Shown here one piece after another: positions 35,784 through 44,210 of a DNA stretch of 64,000 nucleotides. How positions within the stretch are numbered: the first letter of the stretch is position 1; every line of letters begins with the position of its first letter. The position numbers and the translations under genes are program-made. The notes beneath the pieces are model-generated. The model was not told the origin of the DNA and searched no databases. It was given only the letters and a program-made list of their open reading frames with translations. Source of the DNA: JBHJGO01 sp050331715 (GTDB lineage: Bacteria; Cyanobacteriota; Cyanobacteriia; Cyanobacteriales; Microcoleaceae); the NCBI GenBank assembly GCA_050331715.1, contig JBHJGO010000015.1, positions 1-64,000 of the forward strand, written 5' to 3'.

Positions 35784-36422
35784 ATGGCTCTAGCTCGGTT
35801 AAAAACCGATGCGGCAGCAGCAGCGCTCTTTGAGCAGTTGAATACAGCTTCGGTTCCTCTCGTTCTGAAAGTCGGGGCAATCAGAGCTTTAGGATGGCTT
35901 GGCAATGCTACGGCTCTAGGCTACCTGCAGCAAACCCTGAAAGGACTTAGGGATAGCTGCATTGACACATTCACGAAAGAGCTGGCGGATCTTCCTCCTC
36001 TGACCTCGTCCCCTAAAGAGTCATCTGGAGAGAGGTTTCACGATCTGGAAGAGCAGACACACCTTTGTCGAGAAATTGTCCAGGTGGTCGGGCGAGTTCA
36101 GGAAGAATCTCTCCAGCATCAAGCAACTGAGATATTATTGGATTTCCTCACCACCGCTCCGATGGAGTTGACCCCACAGCCCACAAAGCAGCAGATTGCC
36201 TTGGGCTTGGGTCATCTCGGTTGCTCACAAGCCTTGAGTCCCCTCGTCCAAATGCTAGGAGATCCTCATCCCGGTGTCAGGCTCCATTGCGTTGCGGCTC
36301 TGAAACAGTTTGCTGCTCCACAGCAAATTTACGGTTATTTGCAAGACTATATCAGTCAAGACTTCGTAGACACAAAACTGCAGCAGGGCATCCTGGTTGC
36401 ATTGGACGAATTGTCAATTTAA
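35784..36422 (+). CDS. HEAT-repeat protein, C-terminal part of the split gene
   Basis: 213 codons from an internal ATG, in the same phase as the preceding HEAT gene; the frame is open from 35730. It carries four or more further repeats: MALARLKTDAAAAALFEQL, LKVGAIRALGWLGNATALGY, IALGLGHLGCSQALSPLVQM, VRLHCVAALKQFAAPQQIYG. Without the TAG at 35727-35729 the two halves join with no lost residue. It may be expressed by reinitiation but is best taken as the 3' half of a pseudogene or of a gene with a sequencing error. The ABC permease gene follows 37 bp downstream. Confidence 0.7.
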   Translation: MALARLKTDAAAAALFEQLNTASVPLVLKVGAIRALGWLGNATALGYLQQTLKGLRDSCIDTFTKELADLPPLTSSPKESSGERFHDLEEQTHLCREIVQVVGRVQEESLQHQATEILLDFLTTAPMELTPQPTKQQIALGLGHLGCSQALSPLVQMLGDPHPGVRLHCVAALKQFAAPQQIYGYLQDYISQDFVDTKLQQGILVALDELSI

Positions 36423-36459
36423 TGGTTCACCTAAATGCCTCAGCTTAAATCAAAATTCT

Positions 36460-37338
36460 ATGACAACTACGATTGAACCCTCCCAAGCAGGTGTTTGGCA
36501 GCGATGGAAACGCTCCAATCTTTCAATGAAAATGATGTGGATTGGTTTGGGCATTACAGTCGGCTTTGCTCTGATCGCTCTGCTATCGCCTGTCGCTGAA
36601 CAATTGGGTTGGCTGCAAAGCCCGACGGAATTTTTAGATAACCCGATTCACCAGCCGCCTTCTTTTAGCCATTGGTTTGGCACCACTCGCCAGGGCTACG
36701 ATGTTTTTTCTCGCACATTATTTGGCGCTCAGGCAGCTTGGCAGGTTTTGCTCCTGGCGACTGCTCTCAGCCTGGTGATTGGGGTTCCTCTAGGCATGAT
36801 TAGCGGTTACTTGGGAGGCACAGTAGATCGGGTGTTGCTGTTTTTGATGGATACAATCTACACATTGCCAGGTTTATTACTGTCAATTACCTTGGCTTTT
36901 GTTGTGGGTCAGGGAATCTTGAATGCAGCGATCGCCCTCAGTATTGCCTATGTACCGCAATATTATCGGGTCGTTCGCAACCAAACCATGAGTATCAAAG
37001 CTGAACTCTTCGTTCAAGCGGCTCAGGCACTCGGAGCAGGAACTTGGGGGATTCTCTCTCGTTATTTGTTTCTTAATGTGGTTCAAAGTGTCCCTGTGCT
37101 CTTCACCCTCAATGCGGCTGACGCTATCCTGACGCTGGGGAGCTTAGGGTTTTTGGGATTGGGACTACCGGAGGTAACTCCAGAGTGGGGACACGATCTT
37201 CGGTTAGCGTTAGAAGCACTGCCAACAGGGATCTGGTGGACAACGTTATTTCCGGGATTAGCGATTACAGGCATGGTCGTCGGTCTATCACTTCTGGGAG
37301 AAGGAATCAACAACTGGCTAAATCCACAAGCACCTTAG
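36460..37338 (+). CDS. ABC transporter permease, DppC/OppC type
   Basis: 292 residues from ATG 36460 (an upstream ATG at 36397 lacks family residues). First membrane helix at about 20-45, then FGTTRQGYDVFSRTLFGAQA, the motif that follows helix 1 in OppC-like permeases, and five more helices. The cytoplasmic coupling (EAA) loop is AAQALGAGTWGILSRYLFLN; the ending GLSLLGEGINNWLNP is family-typical. It would form the membrane channel of a peptide or nickel importer with a DppB-like partner, ATPases and a binding protein, none of which is adjacent. Confidence 0.92.
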   Translation: MTTTIEPSQAGVWQRWKRSNLSMKMMWIGLGITVGFALIALLSPVAEQLGWLQSPTEFLDNPIHQPPSFSHWFGTTRQGYDVFSRTLFGAQAAWQVLLLATALSLVIGVPLGMISGYLGGTVDRVLLFLMDTIYTLPGLLLSITLAFVVGQGILNAAIALSIAYVPQYYRVVRNQTMSIKAELFVQAAQALGAGTWGILSRYLFLNVVQSVPVLFTLNAADAILTLGSLGFLGLGLPEVTPEWGHDLRLALEALPTGIWWTTLFPGLAITGMVVGLSLLGEGINNWLNPQAP

Positions 37339-38486
37339 ACGACTTCTTGGAATGAAAATACCAGTAGCGTCATTCCTACGGGGCGGGAATCCAGACAACC
37401 CACCCCCACTACTGGGGAAGATCTTTTCCAAAGATTATCTAGACCCCCGCAACGTTTCTAAAGAGGTGTTGCATCGCGCTGCCTCCTCTCAAATCTCTAC
37501 CTCACGCGATTGAAAACCGCCATATATTTCAGATAATTACCAAAACTGCCATCAGTTGCTTAATGTGATTTAACATTAAATGAACACAAAATTTTCAGAT
37601 ATGAGTTAACTTAACAAGTAAAGCGTGGGAGTCGTTGAGGCTGTATTGCTTCCTAATCTGTTAGCAGTTTCGCCAGCTATGGTTAGTTATTTTAGAGTTT
37701 TAGATAAAGGCAACTTGATGCAGGAAGCACACGACGGATTTAGTCTGTGGTATCCATAGCCGAGATGTCCTGGGGCATGAAGTATACAGTTCGAGATAGA
37801 GCCTGTTCAAGGCGATCAATTACTGTGGCTTCGAATGGGGAGTTGGCTTGGTAGATCTGAGGATAGGAGTTGAAGTGAGCACTGCTACAGTGGCGCTGAT
37901 TCTCTTCAAGTTTCTTATCTCTCTGGTCTTGCTAGTCAGCGGTCTGTTATCAGGTGTTTGAATGCTCTCTTGCAAGTCAGGTAACGTTTGATCATCAGGG
38001 AACAGCATCCCTAGATGCGATTTCCTCTGTAGAATGAAGCTTGGATTTTTCTTTTGGGTGCTATAACAGAGTTAGTATCCGGGGGCAATGTACCTGAATG
38101 CAACGTTTTAAAGTTAGATGTTTCGATTAGTTGCTCTAATGGCAACGGTATTTGTACATCTGTACTAGGAAGTTGTATTTGGAGTTGTTGTATCTGGAAT
38201 TAAGTTGTGTTGTTCTAAGCTTTAAAAAGTGTTAATTTTTCTCCAGAACGTGCATTTTCTGTGAGAGAGGCTACAATCGGAGAGGCTTCGCTTAAATCTT
38301 GTTGACACCCCAAGGTGTTTTGTTAGCATGAAGCCGATGTTGAAGTTATGAAAAACTTTCAGCATGCTAACCTTCTAGGTGACTGGCCGCACAGTCCAGA
38401 GCCACCTGCTGAATAGCAAAGTGTAGTAACTACTGACTCCCTTTCAGACAGTTAATTCTTGCATTGAGGAGCACGAGGAACGCGGA
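37339..38486. other. 1.15 kb gene-free leader upstream of sigA
   Basis: No gene is supported in this stretch. It begins with a dispersed repeat (37351-37425), continues AT-rich, and ends in a G/A-rich ribosome-binding region (GAGGAGCACGAGGAACGCGG) before sigA. Small frames (for example 37820-38008 on the minus strand) lack support. A long 5' leader, several promoters or a small RNA could be here; I recognise no known RNA family. Confidence 0.5.
37351..37425 (+). repeat. CGTCATTCC-type dispersed repeat, copy 3
   Basis: ATGAAAATACCAGTAGCGTC then ATTCCTACGGGGCGGGAATC, CAGACAACCCACC and CTGGGGAAGATCTTTTCC. It aligns with the inverted copy at 7452-7526 over about 75 bp and shares the stem ATTCC...GGAAT with the copy at 13507-13542. 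Confidence 0.55.
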
Positions 38487-39668
38487 ATGATCCATACGAA
38501 TGACGGACTCGCAACTACTGTTCAACCTGAAGTAGAGGTACTTGATTTACTTCGCACGTCTTCAGAACCTGAGCCTAGTGGTGACTTTGACGCGCTGTTG
38601 GAGACCGAAGCCGACGATGAGACTGATGAGTTCTCAGACTCGCAGGAGGAGGCTGCGCCAGGGGATGATAGCAAGTCTAAGGCAACGAAATCTCGTCGCC
38701 GTGCCCAGCCCAAAAAGAAGCCCTACACAGAGGATTCCATCCGGGTCTATCTACAGGAGATTGGTCGGATTCGATTGTTGAGAGCTGACGAAGAAATCGA
38801 ACTAGCTCGAAAGATCGCAGATTTGCTAGAGCTGGAGCGGATACGAGAGCGCTTGATCGAACATCACCATCGAGAACCCAATGATCAAGAATGGGCAGAG
38901 GCAGTTGACATGCGATTGCCGGAGTTTCGTCGTCGTCTTTTCCTCGGCAGACGGGCAAAGGACAAGATGGTACAGTCCAATTTGCGTCTGGTTGTCTCGA
39001 TTGCAAAGAAGTATATGAATCGAGGTTTGTCCTTCCAAGATCTGATTCAGGAGGGCAGTCTAGGCTTGATTCGCGCCGCAGAAAAGTTTGACCATGAGAA
39101 GGGCTACAAGTTCAGTACCTATGCAACTTGGTGGATTCGTCAGGCGATCACTCGTGCCATTGCTGACCAGTCTCGTACCATCCGCTTACCCGTCCATCTT
39201 TACGAAACGATTTCTCGGATCAAAAAGACAACTAAGTTGTTGTCTCAGGAAATGGGGCGGAAGCCGACTGAGGAAGAAATTGCAACTCGAATGGAGATGA
39301 CCATTGAGAAGCTGCGGTTTATTGCCAAATCCGCTCAGTTACCCATCTCTCTGGAAACGCCAATTGGTAAAGAGGAAGATTCCCGTTTGGGCGATTTTAT
39401 TGAATCCGACGGCGAAACGCCTGAAGATGAAGTCTCTAAGAGCTTGCTTCGGGAAGATTTAGAAAGTGTTCTAGATACCCTGAGCCCTCGTGAACGGGAT
39501 GTGTTGCGCTTGCGCTACGGTTTAGATGATGGTCGAATGAAGACCTTAGAAGAGATTGGCCAAATCTTCAATGTGACCCGTGAGCGAATCCGTCAGATCG
39601 AAGCAAAGGCACTTCGTAAGCTACGCCATCCTAACCGGAATAGCATTCTTAAGGAATATATCCGCTAA
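38487..39668 (+). CDS. sigA: Principal RNA polymerase sigma factor SigA (group 1 sigma-70)
   Basis: 393 residues. Acidic N-terminus, basic SRRRAQPKKKP, region 1.2 (DSIRVYLQEIGRIRLLRADE), region 2 (NLRLVVSIAKKYMNRGLSFQ, DLIQEGSLGLIRAAEKFD, TYATWWIRQAITRAIA), region 3 and region 4 (LSPRERDVLRLRYGLDDGRM; EEIGQIFNVTRERIRQIEAK). Size and sequence fit the cyanobacterial housekeeping factor rather than a group 2 relative, though telling them apart by eye is not certain. It directs RNA polymerase to most promoters. A purine-rich ribosome binding site precedes the ATG and a strong terminator follows. Confidence 0.95.
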   Translation: MIHTNDGLATTVQPEVEVLDLLRTSSEPEPSGDFDALLETEADDETDEFSDSQEEAAPGDDSKSKATKSRRRAQPKKKPYTEDSIRVYLQEIGRIRLLRADEEIELARKIADLLELERIRERLIEHHHREPNDQEWAEAVDMRLPEFRRRLFLGRRAKDKMVQSNLRLVVSIAKKYMNRGLSFQDLIQEGSLGLIRAAEKFDHEKGYKFSTYATWWIRQAITRAIADQSRTIRLPVHLYETISRIKKTTKLLSQEMGRKPTEEEIATRMEMTIEKLRFIAKSAQLPISLETPIGKEEDSRLGDFIESDGETPEDEVSKSLLREDLESVLDTLSPRERDVLRLRYGLDDGRMKTLEEIGQIFNVTRERIRQIEAKALRKLRHPNRNSILKEYIR

Positions 39669-39695
39669 TTGTTCCAATCCAAAATCTTCATTCAG

Positions 39696-39729
39696 CAGGG
39701 GCAGGTCAAGCTTGCCCCTGATTTTGTGT
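39696..39729 (+). terminator. Terminator of sigA
   Basis: CAGGGGCA (39696-39703) pairs with TGCCCCTG (39713-39720), loop GGTCAAGCT, followed by ATTTTGTGTTTT. Good rightward rho-independent terminator, 27 bp after the sigA stop. Confidence 0.7.
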
Positions 39730-39789
39730 TTTCAGCTTGTGTTTTCAGCTTGTATTTTTAGCCTGCAATTTTTAGCCTGCAACTTTCAG
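39724..39789. repeat. 13-14 bp tandem repeat, five units
   Basis: Units TTGTGTTTTCAGC (twice), TTGTATTTTTAGC, CTGCAATTTTTAGC and CTGCAACTTTCAG. The last units contain the stop codon and the final codons (KVAG) of the convergent FKBP gene. Confidence 0.65.
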
Positions 39790-40350
39790 TAGCTCAACAT
39801 CAAAGATCAATGTTGCATTGGGAGGAATTACACCCCCTGCACCGCGAGCCCCATAGCCCAGGTCGGGTGGAATAACCAACTTGCGGCGACCACCGGGTTT
39901 CATCGTACCAACACCCTCCTCCCATCCTTTAATCACTTGACCCACACCAATTTTGAATTGAAAAGGTTGATTGCGATCGCGGGAGCTATCGAATTTCTTG
40001 CCATTTTCCAGCGTTCCAGTGTAATGCACTACCACTGTTTGGCCAGGCTGAGGAGCTGCCCCCTCTCCCTCCACTAGATCAACATACTGTAGGCCAGAAT
40101 CAGTCGTTACAATATTTTCTTCAGATGCCATAGTTTGAGATTCGGTTGAATTTACTTGAGCAATCAGGTTCTGAGTGAACAGAGGATTGCTGGATGTTTT
40201 AGGAGCTTGTGCTTCCTCGGTGATAGCCTGGTTTGGGTTTAGAGTTGGGTTTAGAGCTTGGGCTTCTGGGCTAGGCGTGATCAGTTGCGTCACAATCAAG
40301 ACCAATCCACAAACCACAACCACACCTAAACTGATTAAGATTCCTCTCAC
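39772..40350 (-). CDS. FKBP-type peptidyl-prolyl cis-trans isomerase, membrane-anchored
   Basis: 192 residues. An N-terminal signal anchor (GILISLGVVVVCGLVLIVTQ) and a disordered linker place the enzyme on the periplasmic or lumenal side. The FKBP domain (about 95-192) has GQTVVVHYTGTLENGKKFDSS (with the conserved Tyr and Asp of the active pocket), VGQVIKGWEEGVGTMKPGG, and LVIPPDLGYGARGAGG followed by VIPPNATLIFDVELLKV. It should speed proline isomerisation in exported proteins. A tandem repeat overlaps its 3' end. Confidence 0.93.
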   Translation of the reverse strand: MRGILISLGVVVVCGLVLIVTQLITPSPEAQALNPTLNPNQAITEEAQAPKTSSNPLFTQNLIAQVNSTESQTMASEENIVTTDSGLQYVDLVEGEGAAPQPGQTVVVHYTGTLENGKKFDSSRDRNQPFQFKIGVGQVIKGWEEGVGTMKPGGRRKLVIPPDLGYGARGAGGVIPPNATLIFDVELLKVAG

Positions 40351-40462
40351 GGTGAATTCTCCTTATTAGGTGAATGTAACAAAGTGCCTCGCACTTGTAC
40401 TCAATGGCTACAAGCAGCTTATCGCATAATTCATACAAATGATATTGCTGTATACTGCCCCC

Positions 40463-41311
40463 ATGGACGATAGCAGAAACAAAACTACATATACCGCCAA
40501 TCGTATTGTTAACCACTATGTAGGACTCAATCGGCTACAGCCTGCCGAAGCAGCCATTCTAGAACGACTTCGACCACAGTTAGCGACGATGAAAATGCTA
40601 GATATGGGTGTAGGTGGAGGGCGCACAACATTGCACTTTGCTCCTCTCGTCGAACAGTATGTCGGGATTGATTACTCGCCTAAAATGATTGCTGCGTGTC
40701 AGCAACGCTTTAGAGGCTCGGAGTATCCCATGAGATTTGAAGTTTGTGATGCTAGGGATATGAGTCAGTTTGATGACAGTTCATTTGACTTCATCTTGTT
40801 CAGCTATAACGGAATTGACTATGTTTCCCATCAAGATCGGCTCCAGATTTTTACAGAGGTTAAACGGGTAGGAAAGCCGGGCTGTTATTTTTTCTTTTCT
40901 AGTCATAATCTTCAGACCTTAGAGCAAGGGCTAACCTGGAAAAAACAACTTAACATCAATCCGATTGAAATCTACGTGAATCTAGTAACCCTTGGTTTAT
41001 TTTGGTGGTTTAATCGTTCACTCAATCGACGAATAATTGTAAATTCTGACTATCTCATTGTTCGGGATGAATCTCATCTATTTCGTCTGAATACCTACTA
41101 TATCCGGGTAGCACAACAACTAAAACAATTAGCTCAAGACTTTAATCATGTAGAGATTTATCCCTGGAAAAGTCAAGAAAAAGTTTCGGAAATAGATGCC
41201 CTTGTGATGGAAACGGAACTATGGCTTTATTATTTCTGCCAAACAAAATCTGCCAAACGGTCTGGACTTCCTAATCAAGTTCACTCACCAGAAGTTTTCT
41301 TGGATTCCTGA
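40463..41311 (+). CDS. Class I SAM-dependent methyltransferase
   Basis: 282 residues from ATG 40463 (40439 is an alternative). SAM motif I MLDMGVGGGRTTLHFAP, motif II YVGIDYSPKMI, acidic loop FEVCDARDM, motif for the methyl acceptor side FDFILFSYNGIDYV (about 45-130). The C-terminal part has a Trp-rich hydrophobic segment (LGLFWWFNRSLNRRI) suggesting membrane association. Substrate unknown. Its last 31 bp overlap the 3' end of the convergent polysaccharide deacetylase gene. Confidence 0.85.
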   Translation: MDDSRNKTTYTANRIVNHYVGLNRLQPAEAAILERLRPQLATMKMLDMGVGGGRTTLHFAPLVEQYVGIDYSPKMIAACQQRFRGSEYPMRFEVCDARDMSQFDDSSFDFILFSYNGIDYVSHQDRLQIFTEVKRVGKPGCYFFFSSHNLQTLEQGLTWKKQLNINPIEIYVNLVTLGLFWWFNRSLNRRIIVNSDYLIVRDESHLFRLNTYYIRVAQQLKQLAQDFNHVEIYPWKSQEKVSEIDALVMETELWLYYFCQTKSAKRSGLPNQVHSPEVFLDS

Positions 41312-42318
41312 TCTGCCATTTCTAGCAACTCAGGAATCGTCACAAATTTGTAACCTTGCTGCTTCAGCTCATCAATGATTCCGGGTAGAGCTTGAACCGT
41401 TGGCGTGCGATTGCCGCCCCCATCATGCATCAGCACAATGCGGCCAGACCTGGCAGTATTCAGAACGTAGCGCCTAATCTGGTCAGACGAGGCGTACCAA
41501 TCACGAGAATCCGATGACCACATCACATTGACGTATCCTTTGCTTGTGACATAGTCCACCAATCCATTATTTTCAACCCCACCCGGAGGACGGAATATCG
41601 GGGTCTTCATGCCCGTCAGCTCCACCATCAGCTCGTCGGTGCTTTCAATTTCGTCCACATCCTCTGGATGGCTCATTCCACCATTACGATGATTCCAGGT
41701 ATGATTTGCAATCACGTGACCATCCATCGCAACTTGCTTTCCAATTTCAGGATGGTTTTTCAATGCTTGCCCAACCCAGAAAAAGGTTGCTTTAATATTA
41801 CTTTCCTTCAGAATATCTAGAATTTGCTGAGTTGTTTTGGGCCAGGGGCCATCATCAAAGGTCAGAGCGATCGCCTTGTCCTCTGGAGCAAGATAGACCT
41901 CTTTAACTGTCTTTGACTTGAACTGCTCCGGAATTGCAACAGTGAAGCGCTTTTGTTCCAATTGACTGATTTTTGAGCGAACCCCATTCACTTGCTGGGT
42001 AATAATGTCTCCCACATCTGAGATTGCAGTGAGTGATAGGACAGATACCTCAGATTGAGCCGCCGTAGGGGATGGATTGGCTTGGGCTGTCGTCTCTTGA
42101 GGTGGAAAGCTAGCAGGAGTATCTGATAAATTCGGCCCATATGCAGTGACATTTGAAGGCTTGGATGTCTTGGAAGAACTCACTGTTGAGAGTTGCGCCT
42201 GTCGACCAAACCTGAGATCAATCGGCAGTAATGTTCCCAGAACAAAACTACACATTGCAGCAACTAAGGCCAGACGGGCCATGCGCTGCTGTCGATCCAA
42301 CCAAACGTTTTGAACCAC
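41281..42318 (-). CDS. Polysaccharide deacetylase (NodB homology domain), exported
   Basis: 345 residues. An N-terminal hydrophobic segment (LALVAAMCSFVLGTLLP) serves as signal or anchor; a Ser/Thr/Pro-rich linker follows. The NodB domain (about 145-335) has all CE4 motifs: TFDDGP (catalytic base and metal Asp), HVIANHTWNH (HxxxH), FRPPGG, DSRDWYAS, and LMHDGGG. A metal-dependent deacetylase acting on peptidoglycan or another N-acetylated glycan outside the cytoplasmic membrane; homologs are PgdA/IcaB-like. It overlaps the methyltransferase gene tail to tail. Confidence 0.92.
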   Translation of the reverse strand: MVQNVWLDRQQRMARLALVAAMCSFVLGTLLPIDLRFGRQAQLSTVSSSKTSKPSNVTAYGPNLSDTPASFPPQETTAQANPSPTAAQSEVSVLSLTAISDVGDIITQQVNGVRSKISQLEQKRFTVAIPEQFKSKTVKEVYLAPEDKAIALTFDDGPWPKTTQQILDILKESNIKATFFWVGQALKNHPEIGKQVAMDGHVIANHTWNHRNGGMSHPEDVDEIESTDELMVELTGMKTPIFRPPGGVENNGLVDYVTSKGYVNVMWSSDSRDWYASSDQIRRYVLNTARSGRIVLMHDGGGNRTPTVQALPGIIDELKQQGYKFVTIPELLEMADQESKKTSGE

Positions 42319-42503
42319 TATATTTCTCCTTCACACCACAAACGACGACCGAAAGTTGCTCCCCAAGACTGATTTAAGAACTCAACTCTTATACTTCGGC
42401 AATATTAAAACCTGGCAAGAATCTAAGCCTTCCGTCGGGGGGTTGTCAATCGCTAGCGCTTCTAAATTAGCATAACTTTTTACGACATTCGTGAGAATAT
42501 CAC

Positions 42504-42521
42504 GCTTTTCCGGCGGAAAGC
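42504..42521. terminator. Hairpin after panC/cmk
   Basis: GCTTTTCCG and CGGAAAGC nearly perfectly pair around G; a second small hairpin CGTGA-GAATA-TCACG lies next to it (42490-42504). Located 15 bp beyond the panC/cmk stop on the minus-strand side. No T-run. Confidence 0.4.
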
Positions 42522-42535
42522 ATCAAAATTTATTT

Positions 42536-44083
42536 CTACTGTAGATTTCTGGCCCGATAGAGCTGAATAATGTGATCCGTCACTTCCTCAATGCTCAGGC
42601 CATCAGTCTGAATCTCAATTGCGTCCGGTGCTTTTTTCAGGGGAGCAATGGGCCGACTGCTATCTTTTTGATCCCGTAGTAGAATGGATTGCTCAATTTC
42701 TGCCAAACTGATCCCTTGATGACCTTTTTGTTGGAGTTCGAGCTGGCGGCGTTGCGATCGCTCCTTAACGGAAGCTGTGAGGAAGATTTTCAACTCAGCA
42801 TCGGGGAAAACGTACATCCCAATATCTCGGCCCTCGGCTACAATCCCACCTCGACGGCCATAGGCCCGTTGCTGGTCGACCATGGCCCGACGAACAGCAG
42901 CTTGGGCAGCTATCGTTGAAACATTTGCCGTCACCTGTTGAGACCGAATTGCCTCGGTTACATCTTCCTGGTCAATCAGAACTTGTAGATAATCTGCTTG
43001 AGGAATTAGCTGAATTTTGCAGCGATGGGCCAGCTCTGCTACGGCCGGTTCGTCATCAAGGGTCAGATCTCGCTGCAAGGCCAACCAGGTCAAGGCTCGA
43101 TACATGGCTCCGGTGTCCAGGTACATTAATCCCAATACTTGGGCCAGCTTTCGAGTTACGGTTGATTTGCCTGCACCAGCGGGGCCATCAATCGCGAGAA
43201 TCGGGCGGCGATTGCGCAGCAGTTGGTTGTCAATCAGTCGTGTTTTTCCCAAATAAGCTGCTACTGCTATTAGCCCTATTTCATCCACAACTTCAAGGGG
43301 TTGCAGGGTGTATGGATCAACCAGTTCCAGGTAGTCCAACCGGAGTTCTGGCACAGCGGATAATTTTTCCAGGGCTGCCTGCTTGATCGCTGAACTTTGA
43401 TGATGACCCTGGCGAAAAACCCGTTCTGCGGCACACAGACTTTGGTACAAGATTGCTGCTTGCATTGTTTGATCTGGGGACAGGTAACGATTGCGAGAAC
43501 TATAAGCAAGTCCAGATTCCTCCCGCACAATTGGACAGGCAACGATCTCAACTGGATAATTCAAGTCCCCCACCAGACGACGAATGATAGCCAACTGTTG
43601 AGCATCTTTCTGGCCAAAATATGCCCGATCTGGCTGCACCGCATTCAAAAGTTGAGCCACAACCGTTGTCACCCCAGAAAAATGGTGGGGTCGGCTGCGA
43701 CCACAAAGCCCGGTCACCATTTCAGTTGGGGGCGAAACCCAGGTTCGAGATTGGGCCTCTAGGGGTGACTGAGCTGTTCCGAGAAATTCGTCAGCTTGAG
43801 GGGCGAAAATCACATCGACTTGGGCCGACTCGCACAGGTCTCGATCCTGTTCTAGGGTTCGAGGATATTGGCCAAAATCTTCATTCGGTTCAAATTGCAG
43901 CGGGTTGACAAAGATGCTTACCACAACGAGCGAATTTTCGGCCCTTGCCCGTTGAATCAGATTTAGATGACCTGGATGAAGATTCCCCATTGTTGGAACG
44001 AATCCAACCCTTGACGGGGAGCGTTGTTGTTTCTGAGCCCCTAGAAAGGAACGGAGTGCCACAACAGTTGTAAACAGTCGCAT
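42536..44083 (-). CDS. panC/cmk: Bifunctional pantothenate synthetase / cytidylate kinase
   Basis: 515 residues, a fusion typical of cyanobacteria. The PanC half (about 1-280) has GFVPTMGNLHPGHLNLI (HIGH-like ATP motif), GVTTVVAQLLNAVQPDRAYF, GQKDAQQ and SSRNRYLS; it joins pantoate and beta-alanine to make pantothenate for coenzyme A. The Cmk half (about 288-515) starts LAIDGPAGAGKSTVTRKLA (P-loop), with YLDTGAMYRALTWLA, EGRDIGMYVFPDA and RDQKDSSR of nucleoside monophosphate kinases; it phosphorylates CMP and dCMP. Both halves look complete. Confidence 0.97.
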   Translation of the reverse strand: MRLFTTVVALRSFLGAQKQQRSPSRVGFVPTMGNLHPGHLNLIQRARAENSLVVVSIFVNPLQFEPNEDFGQYPRTLEQDRDLCESAQVDVIFAPQADEFLGTAQSPLEAQSRTWVSPPTEMVTGLCGRSRPHHFSGVTTVVAQLLNAVQPDRAYFGQKDAQQLAIIRRLVGDLNYPVEIVACPIVREESGLAYSSRNRYLSPDQTMQAAILYQSLCAAERVFRQGHHQSSAIKQAALEKLSAVPELRLDYLELVDPYTLQPLEVVDEIGLIAVAAYLGKTRLIDNQLLRNRRPILAIDGPAGAGKSTVTRKLAQVLGLMYLDTGAMYRALTWLALQRDLTLDDEPAVAELAHRCKIQLIPQADYLQVLIDQEDVTEAIRSQQVTANVSTIAAQAAVRRAMVDQQRAYGRRGGIVAEGRDIGMYVFPDAELKIFLTASVKERSQRRQLELQQKGHQGISLAEIEQSILLRDQKDSSRPIAPLKKAPDAIEIQTDGLSIEEVTDHIIQLYRARNLQ

Positions 44084-44210
44084 GGTTCAGTTTTGAAAGC
44101 TCCCACAAACAACTGTGGTTGACCGACCGCCGCCTACACCCCTGTAAACTTCTACGGACAATCAACCACAGATTGTTAATATTCAGGCTTATTGTATGAC
44201 GTCGTCTTGA

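Noticed and set aside
37820..38008. 62-codon frame in the sigA leader
   Set aside because: No ribosome binding site or recognisable sequence.
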